Below the pieces are notes generated by a model, which was not told where the DNA came from, searched no databases, and saw only the letters and a list, made by a program, of their open reading frames with translations. 64,000 bases of DNA, from positions 63,161,030 to 63,225,029 of the forward strand of contig NC_089591.1 of the NCBI RefSeq assembly GCF_019320115.1, written 5' to 3'. The translations under genes were made by a program, and so were the position numbers. Origin of the DNA: Miscanthus floridulus (lineage: Eukaryota; Streptophyta; Magnoliopsida; Poales; Poaceae). Below, one piece after another: positions 46,240-56,275 of the stretch (within the stretch, counting starts at the first letter, position 1; every line of letters starts with the position of its first letter).

Positions 46240-46730
46240 TCACATATGGTGTCGGGGGCTAGGAGGGCATCGGGGTCGGCCGAGGCGCACCGGGGACGGG
46301 GAAAGGATGGCCGCGACGGTTGGGGGCGCGCCGAGGACGGCCGGGGTCATGCCGAGAGGGCTGGGGCGGCACTGCCGTGGGCCGGGCGCGGGCCGTGGGG
46401 TTGGAGCGGCGGGCATGGGGTGGCGGGCGCCGGTGGTCCACAGTGTCTGGGGCGGCCGGCGGAGGCGCGCCGGTGTGGGCGGGCCAGCAGCGAAGGTGGT
46501 GGGGGCACGCTGGCTGGGCCGCGCCGCCATGCGCGGGTGGTGGAGCGGCGGGGGCGCGTCGGCGGGGTGGGGCGGGCGAGGGCGCGTCGGTGGGCGGGAC
46601 AGGCGAAGGCGATGGGGGCACGCCGGCGGGGGCGTGCCGCTGTGCGAGGGCGGGGCGGGGTGGGACGACGACGCGCGTGTGTGCGTGTGTGTGTGTGTGG
46701 GAGGGAGGGAGCTAACGGTTGGCCGATTTG
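46240..46730. other. GC-rich segment inside CACTA-1
   Basis: About 490 bases of strongly GC-rich DNA, open in several frames on both strands and coding only Pro/Arg/Gly-rich low-complexity sequence. It ends in a GTGTGTGTGT run near 46690. It has no counterpart at the matching place in CACTA-2, so it may be captured host DNA, for example a promoter or first exon. No family is recognised. Confidence 0.5.
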
Positions 46731-46739
46731 AGTGTGGAT

Positions 46740-47090
46740 GGGACGTTTGCCGAGTGGCCTGATCTGGCACTCGACAAAGGACTAGGGCTGCCGGTTTGCC
46801 GAGTGCCAGATCGAGGCACTCGGCAAACGTGTTTCCTTTTTTTTGAAATCTAAACCCTAAACCGCACTGCATCGTATTTTTTTTTAAAAAAATACCACTT
46901 TGCCGAGTGCCGGGCGGAGAGGCACTTGGCAAACATTTTTAAAAAAATTTGGCACGCTCTTTGCCGAGTGTCCCCGCGGACACTCGGCAAAGGGAACACT
47001 TTGCCGAGTGCCTGGCATCCGGCACTCGGCAAAGAGCATGTTTGCCGAGTGTCAAAAGATGACACTCGGCAAACCATTTTTTTTTGTATT
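46740..47090. repeat. CACTA-1 right subterminal array, inner part
   Basis: About ten copies of TTTGCCGAGTG in both orientations. It is separated from the terminal array by a 400-base unique segment that lies in inverted orientation relative to CACTA-2. Confidence 0.88.
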
Positions 47091-47519
47091 TTGACCTCCA
47101 AACTTTTTCTGTAGTCCTCTTATAGTACTTGGTACTCCATGTCGAAATTTGGTACATTTTCTAAACTGTTTGCTATATTTAGTTAATTTATTTCATTTAA
47201 TTGAATTTTTTCGGAAAATGCAAATTTGAACTGCACGTGCATCGAATAATGGAATTTAATGATTCAAAAAATGATATTCATGGTATTGAGTATAGTGTGA
47301 GGCCGTATCCAGGAACGGACCCGAAATTTCAAACATCTTATTCATGAAACATGACCGAGAACTTGCGGACGAATTGTTTTTAAATTCTATAAAATGCAAA
47401 CAAAGTCCAAAAATCATGAAACTTGTCGAGATGTCGTGATATCGTATATGGAGGATGTGATAAAAATTTAAGAAGGTTTGGTGCATGTTATCATGAACGA
47501 TGCTTACAAACCAGGACAT

Positions 47520-47690
47520 CTCAGATTTCCCGAGTGTCTGGCTTTGCTGAGTGCTTGACACTCGGCAAAGCCTTCTTTGCCGAGTGTATATCGTTGCCGA
47601 GTGCAGCACTCGGCAAAATAGCTCTTGGCCGAGTGCCCGACTTTTAGCCATCGGCAAAGAAAGTTGCACTCGACAAAGGATCTGTTTCCC
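47520..47690. repeat. CACTA-1 right subterminal array, terminal part
   Basis: Further copies of GCACTCGGCAAAG up to the terminal CCCATAGTG. Shorter than the left array. Confidence 0.88.
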
Positions 47691-47890
47691 ATAGTGAGGG
47701 GGCCTCTCCGTGCTAATGAGTTGGTGGTTTCTAACTCATTGCAAAGATGTTGAAGGAGCAGATATATAGATCATGATTTCGTACTCTAGACAAACTATGC
47801 CCCAGCCGTAGAGAAACTCAACTCGATCGTGTGCTAATAGGAGTAGAAATCACTAGTAGGATGCCCGTTAAGAGAGTTCGACTGGTAGCC

Positions 47891-49775
47891 TGACGAAAGG
47901 TTCTAAAGGCTAGGGGTGAATAGCCTATTAAAATTTTGTACAACAACACTTAACAAACCGGTTAGATAAATATGAGGCGAAGCAAGTGTTGCTCTTGCCT
48001 ATTAAAAATGCAAGCCACCTACCACAATTCTAGTTTATATAGTCTCTATCCACACAATGACTATGTCACTACACTAAGTTAGTGTGTTCTCAGAGGCTAA
48101 CTAAAGAGCCACACTAACTAAACTAACAAGCTCTCACGACTAGCTACACTAAAGAGCTTGACAACTAGTTTGCGGTAATGTAAAAAGAGAGAGCAAGATG
48201 AATATACCGCCGAGTCGAGGAATGAACCAATCAAACACAAGAATGAATACCAATGAAGACCAATCAACTCAGAATCAAATGATGACACAATGATTTTTTA
48301 CCGAGGTTCACTTGCTTACCGGCAAGCTAGTCCTCGTTATGGCGATTCACTCACTTGGAGGTTCACACGCTACTTGGCATCATACGGCAAACCATTAATA
48401 GGGTGCCGCACAACCAACATAAGATGAGGATCACATAAGCCACGAGCAATCCACTAGAGTACCTTTTGGCTCTCCACTGGGGAAATGTCAAGAACCCCTC
48501 ACAATCACCACGATCGGAGCCGGAGACAATCATCAACCTCCGCTCGATAATCCTCGCTGCTCCAAGCCGTCTAGGTAGCGGCAACCACCAAGAGTAACAA
48601 GCAAATCCCACAGTGAAACATGAACACCAAGTGCCTCTAGATACAAACACTCAAGCAATGCACTTGGATTCACTCCTAATCTCACAAAGATGTTGAATCT
48701 ATGATGGAGATAAGTAGGAGGGCTTTGGCTAAGCTTACAAGGTTGCTATGTCAATGCAAATGATCAAAAGAGTGAGCTAGAGCCGGCAATGGGGCTTAAA
48801 TAGAAGCCCCCATGAAATAGAGCCGTTGTACCCCTTTACTAGGCACAACTCGGGGTGACCGGACGCTCTGGTCAGATCGACCGGACGCACCCTGCTAGCG
48901 TCCGGTCAACGAATGGCTGCCACATCATCCCTGTCTTCAAATACTGAGCGTCCGATCCCAACAGTCAAGTGATGACCGGACACAGCATAGTGCCCTGACC
49001 AGACGCAGGACCCCAGCGTCCGATCACTTCTAGTAAGCCTCCACTCATGACCGGACGCGTCCGATCATGCCTAGCCAGACTCACCCAGCGTTTGGTCACT
49101 CATTGTCTCCTCTATGCGCTGTCACATCAGCAGGACCGGACACACCCCCATCGGTGTCCGGTCATGAAGTGACCCAGCGTCGGGTCGAAGACCGACTTCT
49201 ACATCTTCACGGCTTCCACTGACTAGACGCACCGGTCCAGTTGAGGCCAGCGTCCGGTGCACTCTGTGAAATCCTGTCTTTTCTGTACAGGGCACCGGTG
49301 AAGTTTCTTACCCTTGCTCAAATGTGTCAACCACCAAGTGTATCACCTTGTGCACATGTGTGTTAGCATGTTTTCACAAACATTTTCAAGGGTGTTAGCA
49401 CTCCACTAGATCCTAAATGCATATGCAATGAGTTAGAGCATCTAGTGGCACTTTGATAACCGTATTTCGATACGAGTTTCACCCCTCTTAATAGTACAGC
49501 TATTAAACATAAATGTGATCACACTAGCTAAGTGTCTTGATCACCAAAACAAAATGGCTCCTACCACTTATACCTTTACGTTGAGCCTTTTGTTTTTCTC
49601 TTTCTTTTTTTTTCAAGTCCAAGCACTTGATCATCGCCATGGCATCACCGTCATCATGTCATGATCTTCATTTGCTTCACCACTTGGAATGTGTTACCTA
49701 TCTCATGAACACTTTGATAAACTAGGTTAGTACTTAGGGTTTTATTAATTCACCAAAACCAAACTAGAGCTTTCA
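47891..49775. mobile_element. LTR-like high-copy repeat with GACCGGACGC motifs
   Basis: Starts TGACGAAAGGTTCTAAAGG with AGGGGTGAATAG soon after, and ends CTAGAGCTTTCA, so it has TG...CA limits, but no target duplication or partner LTR is visible. The section 48850-49260 contains about a dozen variants of GACCGGACGC or GCGTCCGGTC. The last 450 bases are of the type seen in abundant grass retroelements. It has no coding capacity. A solo LTR is the best guess. Confidence 0.45.
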
Positions 49776-49785
49776 CTTGAGTTGG

Positions 49786-51559
49786 GCCAAAGTTGAGAGT
49801 CGGCTCCTGGGTAGCCCTAGTTGGGCCAAAGTTGGGAGAGGTCAAAGTAAGATCATGCGTGAGCTAACGCAACTATATCTATATATCTAGAGCGCTCTCA
49901 ACGTGCAACTTGAGGGTGACCACGCCGGCGTCTGAGCACGCACCCCCTTCCCGGCCTCCTCTTCGGTCGCCGTTGTCACCCTCCAGCGTGCGGCGGTGGC
50001 GGCCAGTGGCGGTCCCAAAAAGCGGTGCCTATTCATACTTCCTCCTCCCTCCGCCTCACTCCTCCACCTCCCCCTCCACCCTCTTCACCTCCAACGGCGT
50101 GCGACAGCGGTTTGTCGTCCGGTGGCGCTCGCCCCTTCTTGTCGGCGACTGGCGGTGTTTCACCTAGGCGGCCAATGGTGGTGCCTAGGCCACGCGCCTA
50201 TGCACCGGTGCCCGAATCTGCTCCTCTACGATGGTTGGCTGTGGCCAGGCTGGTCGGCAATGGTGGTCGGGGCTTGCGACTGCTGGCCACCGGCGGCCAG
50301 ATCTGGCGGCCGAGAATCTTGTGGTCAGTTGGATGCTAGGCTGCGACCATCATCTGGCGGCTGGTTCTGGACGGTCGGTGCCTAGATGCGCCCTACCTTG
50401 ACTCTGCCGCGCCCTACAGGGTCTCTACTTGTGGGGCCACAGCTGGCTGCTACTCTCCTATGGCTGGCCAAATCTGCCTGTAGGGCAACCTATAGCCCGC
50501 CTGGTGTGGTTGGATGGCGCTGTGGTGGCCAGAGTGTGGTGCTCGTGGGTCTCTCGATGATGCGACGGTGGTTGCATGGGTTCTGGGTGAAAAGCTCAGC
50601 CCAACTTTGGCCGAGCAGATGATGGTGACGCCTCAGGCACCACATACCTCCTTGGTGGCGTCATTGTTGAACCCATGCTTCTATGTCGTCATTGTCAGAT
50701 TCTGGGCGTAAGCCTTGCCTTAGAAGCTTCTAAGGCAAGTGCCGATGGCGTCCAGGGTGCTACCCTTGGGCGTCACCTCCTTCTTGAAGGCGTCACTGAA
50801 GAATCAACTATGGCTCATCGCTTTTCCCTCATGTGGTCGCTGTCATCCGTGGTTGCTGCCGAGCCGTTGGATTCTAGTGGACCTCCTCATTGTGCCTGTG
50901 TGTGCCTTAATTCTACTTGCTTTGGTCTGTCTTGCAGCTCTTTACATTGCTGTCGTCATCTATCGTTCTCGAGCTGATGCTTTGCCACTGTTGTTGCTGG
51001 TCTCCTCTCTGGCAGATGCTTTTGCTGCCAAGGGTGTCATGGTCGCTCCCCTCTACAGACGCTTTGCCATAGGAGATGTCTTTGTTTCTTCCTCGGCGGA
51101 TAGTTATTGGTCATCGATGGAACCCTTGGCGGATGCTTTGCCGCTGTTGGCTCTTTGGTCCCCTCTCTGGTAGATGCTTTGTTACCAAGAGCGTCTAGGC
51201 CCACTTCTTGGCTGATGCTTGGCTGCCATGTCGCTTGGTCTTCACTGGCAGATGCTTTGCCGCCGTTGCTATTGGATGTTGATGTGTCTTCTCTTGGTGG
51301 ATGCTTTGCCACCACGGCTTTGTCTTTGTTGTGGGCAACCTTAGCATTGATTACTTTTATTGCAGGCACAGTTGTAGGTCTAGGGTGTTGAGGGCAGTCG
51401 CTCTTTCTTCTATCTTTTTATTGTTCCTATGTTTATTCTAGGTCACGCACTACTATCTTAGTGGTTTGTAATCTGTGCTATAAGGGTTCTCTCATAGCTG
51501 ACTTGTAATTCACTTCTCTTAATGAAAAACGGGCTATATCCCCTGATCGAGAAAAAAAA
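49786..51559 (+). mobile_element. LINE-like non-coding retroelement with A tail
   Basis: The 3' end AATGAAAAACGGG followed by CCCCTGATCGAGAAAAAAAAA resembles the tails of grass L1-type elements. The body is GC-rich and shows scattered short open frames but no endonuclease or reverse transcriptase domain. Around 50970-51320 a degenerate unit with GATGCTTTGCC recurs. Either a 5'-truncated LINE, a non-autonomous relative, or a retroposed transcript. The 5' border is uncertain. Confidence 0.35.
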
Positions 51560-51942
51560 ATTCTACATATCTCTTATGATCTTAAATCCCACTAGCTTAT
51601 ATCTCAACATACAAGCTGTCCATCTCAACAATATACTATCACATGTAATTAAAACCAATTAGCAATCCAATTGTAATGTCCACGCCAGCGAGACATATAA
51701 GCATTCTGTTGTCCATGTCAACTTGACATACAATTTCCTAATTCGTAATTCATGCAGCATCGCGCGGGTTATGCTCTCCTAAACTACAGTGCTGCGTGCA
51801 TTTCCTTTCATCAGTGTTCCAGAGTGTATCAAGCACTGGTTTGTAATGACTCTTAAGTGGTTTGTTTTAATAAAGCTCTCGTTTGAAGAAAGGTAACACG
51901 TGTCGCGAATTTATAATGGGTGGCTATATGTATTCCATGAGG
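51560..51942. other. Spacer between repeats, nothing recognised
   Basis: AT-rich, no open frame of note. It ends with AGG, the target duplication of CACTA-2. Confidence 0.5.
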
Positions 51943-51959
51943 CACAACTGGAGATGGCC

Positions 51960-52500
51960 TCTTTGCTGAGGGCCTTAGGCCCTCGGCAAAGGCCCATTAA
52001 CCCTCGGTAAAGGCTTTGCCGAGGGCCGCCCTCGGCAAAGAGCTCTCGGGGAATTTTGAGTCGGCGAAGAGGGTCTTTGCCGAGGACCCTTTATCGGGCA
52101 CTCGGCAAAGCCTTTACCGAGGGCTGGAGCGGCACTCGGCAAAGAATTTTTTTTTTGAAAAATCTTTGCCGAGGGCCTCCAAGCATGGCCCTCGGCAAAG
52201 AAATATGCAGAATTTTTCCAAAAAATCTTTGCCGAGGGCAATGGGACGGCCCTCGGCAAAGAATTATTCTTTTTTTTGAAAACTCTTTGCCGAGGGCTTC
52301 CACGCAGGCCCTCGGCAAAGAAATTTTATTTTTTTTTAAAAAAAAGTCTTTGCCAAGGGCCTCCAACCATGGCCCTCGGCAAAGAAATGTTGCAGAAATT
52401 TTATTTTTTTTAAAAAAAATCTTTGCCGAGGGCAATGGGACGGCCCTCGGCAAAGGACCCTTCTTTGCCGAGGGCCTTGGTCATTGCCCTCGGCAAAGAG
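51960..52500. repeat. CACTA-2 left subterminal repeat array
   Basis: About 18 copies of TTTGCCGAGGGC or its complement in facing pairs, with A/T-rich spacers. Two near-identical larger units, each with CCCTCGGCAAAGAAAT, suggest local duplication of the array. Confidence 0.9.
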
Positions 52501-52779
52501 GCACAAATTTAATTTTTTTTATTTTTTGCATTCCATCGACACAAGCATTTCATATATATATCACACAGAACCCATTTCTCACAATATATCACAACCATAA
52601 TTGTGAACCACAAATCACAATATATTACAACGATAAGTCACATGTTCATCATCATTCATATGTTTATTACGACAAGTTAATGAAATCCAAGCACAAGTTA
52701 GAACCATAAACCACAAATATTACAATAAAGTCAAACCACATCATCTAGCACTAGTCCTCATCAAGGTAGCCTATGAGAT

Positions 52780-55093
52780 GGTGGTGAAGGAAAGGCGGGA
52801 TCAACCGGTGACGCACTACCGGGATGATTGGAACCCACAGACGGAGGCTGCACAAAGGAGCAGAGATTGCATGTGTGAGTAATCCGGGAAAACAGTATTG
52901 GAACTTAGAGATTGCATCTAATAATCTAGGAATACAAAAAGATTAGACTCAATTGAAAATTTTGGCAGCACCTCCCCTACACAGGGAGGTTTCCAAAACC
53001 TACAAGAAACAACGGCACGAACGCCGACATCCACAACGGCACGAAGGCCGACATACATGCAAAGCATAAGCGAAAAGTGAACTTTCATACTTACAGGAGT
53101 AGCTGTAGGAGTAGGAGGTGGAGGAGCTGAAAACTACACAGGTACACCCGATGCTTGCCCAAGACTTTGCATGATCACCATCATCTCCGCCATCTGCTTC
53201 TGCGCGGCCTCGAACGCGACCTGCTGAGCCTGTAGCTGTGCGGTCAGTTCCACGTTCTGCTCTTGACTTTGCCTTTTTGTTTCTTCCAGCTTGGCCTGTA
53301 ATATTTCACTCCAATGTATCAGTAATGCAAATCTAATTTAGGTGTGTAAATATCAATGTACGACGAGTAAAACAGGAATTACCTGGAGTGTCTGGACCTG
53401 CTGCAGTGCTGGAGAAGGCCGTGAGCGTATGGGCTGGCTAGAGCTCGTGCTCCGTGCTCAGATAGCGTCGAGGGAGGGAACAGTGGTGGAGTCGATGGCG
53501 CCGTCTGCAATCCACAACCGCCCGTGCTTCTTGCCTCCTCCGAGCCTCATGATTATCTCTGCATCAATGGGCTCAGTGCGCACATTGTAATCTTCCCCAT
53601 AGATCTCCCTTACCGAGGATGTGTACTCTTGGACTTTAGTGTACACGTTCGGATCGGAGTACACCTAGGGTGGGGCAGCCAGGTCGAAGGAGACAGAGGA
53701 CGACGCCCTACCCATGTGGGACATAGCCCACGCAGAGAACTCTAAGACCTCCTCACCCGGGTGCGTAGCCTCCTACAAGAAAGACGGGAAGATGGTGAAA
53801 AATCAAGCAGAATTGAGCATCAAAAAAAATGAAAGAAATCACTTACGTATACTTATTTGTATCAGGGGAGGCTACGGCTGCCTTGATGGTGAGTTGGACC
53901 TTGCCTCATCAGACGTTGTTCCCGCTGCCTCTCGTGCGTGTCAACAAAGTCCTGTGATAACCACTTGTCCACGATCATGGCCCAGCACTCGGGATACGAT
54001 CGGCATCACCAGGGAATCACCTACAAGTCATCGAGTATTTGACATATAAGAAGATGAAATTGAACATACTTAATATCAAAATGAATCATTATGAATGTTA
54101 TTCGCCTACCTCAAGGTACTAGTCCCAGGTCAGCGTAATCAGTCTTGCTTGAGGCTTGGGGAGGGACTGCTTAAGTACCAACCTGTAGTAGTCTATGTAG
54201 GCTTGGACGCGCCCATGGTGGTGCATCTCGGTGATGTACTTCGTACAAGCTGCGACAGCCACCCGATCCGCCAGGGCCTCAAGTCCTTCTTCGGCCTTGA
54301 AAAATTTTTACATACAAAACCGATGTATCCATTCATTATTTCAATAAAACATTTAACCAATGAATGAGTTGTATTAAGCAATGTTATGCGAGAGAAACTT
54401 ACCCAAAACTCCGCCAATACCCGCTCTTGCTTGTTGCGGTAAGTGTCATCCATGACCAGTGCGTACCTGTCTCAGTTGGAGGCCGGCTCCCGCACCACCG
54501 GCTCTTCGGACAGTTGCACAATGCCGGGGTACCATTTCCTACACAAAACACCAAGGATGCTCACGGGGGTGCGTGCTGAAGTACCTGATAAAACCAACCA
54601 GGCTCTGCACAAGTGATTAAGAAAAATTATCAGTTTCTCTTATGATTTCCAACATATCTTATGAAGTAATTGTGATAACATCTATAGTTACTTACCTCTT
54701 TGCCATAGGCCGAATCACTGGGCGGTTGTGAGGAAGCGAAACCAGAGGGAGGCTCATGGGACCTCGCTCGTAGGGAGTTCGGGTAGCGGTACCCCCTCCA
54801 TCGCCCTCGAGCCCCTTGCCTCCCTCACCCTCAAGCGCCTCGCCTACCTCGCCCATCTACTGACCCCTCTTGTCCTCTGACGAGGACATGGCCATGGCCG
54901 TCACGTGCTCCTCCTCCAGCACCTCGTCATGTGGTGAGGGAGGAGACCGCTGCCTCCTACGGCTGCTGCCCCTGGTCCTCCTCTCGTCACCTCCTGCGGA
55001 CGCTGCCCCGGACAATGACCCCTCACCTCGAAGGAGAGGGCGGTCTCTCCCATAAACCGAGGGCGTGTCACGGCGTGGACATCTGCTCGCCAT
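52780..55093 (-). pseudogene. TNP1/TNPA-type CACTA transposon protein, broken
   Basis: Minus strand. The clearest piece (53664-53458) reads SVREIYGEDYNVRTEP, AEIIMRLGGGKKHGRLWI and DGAIDSTTVPSLDAI, the signature of plant En/Spm Transposase_24 proteins. Upstream pieces near 54300-54100 encode EALADRVAVAACTKYI and YYRLVLKQSLPKPQ in shifting frames. The C-terminal part near 53250-53160 is Gln-rich and probably a coiled coil (QAQQVAFEAAQKQMAEMM). The N-terminus near 55093 is low-complexity. In the family this protein binds the subterminal repeats. Exon structure and frame breaks could not be fully resolved. Confidence 0.75.
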
Positions 55094-55109
55094 CTTTGTT
55101 CAATCACCT

Positions 55110-55430
55110 GCAATCACAATGAATGAACAAGACTAATTAGTATATATATTAGAAATAGATTCAAAATATATAAACAAAACACAAATTAAAAAACATAGTA
55201 TTACATGTATTAGGAATAATCTTCATGATTGGGATCATAGGTCTCATCATCACTGTCAAAATTGTCCAAATGGGCAACACTATCTGAAGGTTCTATGTTG
55301 TCATCGTAGTCATTGCCTAGAAGTAATCGCTCAAGCATTGCTATGTCCTTGGCATTTACTACCACATCTCCATCGACCTCGCCATCAACCATTTTGTTGT
55401 CTACTTCCATTTCGATTGCTTCGGGTAAGA
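55110..55430 (-). other. Linker between CACTA-2 genes
   Basis: Acidic open frame at 55410-55210 (MEVDNKMVDGEVDGDV) that probably belongs to the end of the TNP2-type protein, since related sequence is present in CACTA-1 at 45105-45280. Confidence 0.4.
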
Positions 55431-56001
55431 CTATCTCAAACGTGCCTGGTAGCCCATCTTCTTGATAGAACTATCCATCATATGTGTTTGCGTTGAAGTT
55501 GTAATCATCATCATTTGGGGCAGGTAGTTTACTATATGGAGATACCTGGTGCACAATAGCCCAACCCTTAAGATCCTCTTTGTCTTGGTTGGCGTATCGA
55601 GTATAATACACCTGCATGGCCTATTGAGCCACAATGTAGACATCTTTTCTAGGATAGATGGAATCTTCTCGAATCTCGACTAGCCCAAGATGAGGGGTTC
55701 GTCTCATTGATCGAGGATTAAACTAGTGGTATTTGAACATGATAGGTTTAAGAGGTTTGTCTCCATAAAATGAGAGTTCATAGATTTCCTCAACTCTACC
55801 ATGATAGTCGAGGCCATCAGTGCTGGGTGTACAAACTCCGCTATTTGTGGTTTTTTGTTTGGGCTGAATCTGCTCGTAACTTGTTGTGTGGAAGCGATAT
55901 CTGTTCACGTCATAGCCGGTAAATGACTTCACCCTAACGTCATAGCCGTTTGCAACCTGTTTCAACTCATCACTCATGGACGAACCGGTCTGGCCCTGCA
56001 A
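55431..56001 (-). pseudogene. DUF4216 C-terminal domain of the TNP2-type transposase
   Basis: Minus strand. NGYDVRVKSFTGYDVNRYRF and GRVEEIYELSFYGDKPLKP match the DUF4216 domain that follows TNP2 and DUF4218 in plant CACTA transposases. It continues at 55643-55431 with PYSKLPAPNDDDYNFN after at least one in-frame stop. Confidence 0.8.
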
Positions 56002-56275
56002 GGTGAAGCATGATAGATCGTTATATTAATCAAACGTACGATCACCTTGGACGATCGAATGTACAAGCTAAATTGGACATTACCTTTTGTTTGAACCAAG
56101 AAATGAAATCAGGCCTCCCCGCTCCCGCACCCCGCGAAACAAGGGTGTCTTGTTCATGCGAGGTAGGATCCCTTGATTGATGCCAGAATTCATGAACAAA
56201 TTCCCTGTCCGAACGAGAATCAATGGGGTTGGATGCAGAATAGTGACGGCGTATTGAAACAAGTTCGTTGAGAAC

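Larger units (their letters stand above)
44076..47696 (-). mobile_element. Non-autonomous CACTA (En/Spm) element, CACTA-1
   Basis: Ends CACTACTGGATTC (left) and CACTATGGGAAA (right, complement), flanked by the 3-bp duplication AGG at 44073-44075 and 47697-47699. The termini are followed by arrays of GCACTCGGCAAAG repeats in both orientations. Interior blocks match CACTA-2: 44935-45280 corresponds to about 55085-55400, and 45290-45720 to about 58845-59290. Everything in between in CACTA-2, including TNP2, is missing, so this is an internal-deletion derivative that would need a transposase from elsewhere. Confidence 0.92.

Noticed and set aside
46240..46932. 230-residue proline-rich open frame on the minus strand
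   Set aside because: It lies in very GC-rich low-complexity DNA that is open in several frames on both strands and runs into the subterminal repeats. No domain is present.
51960..52709. Long frames rich in SLPRA, ALGK and RQR repeats on both strands
   Set aside because: These are translations of the CACTA subterminal repeats, not genes.
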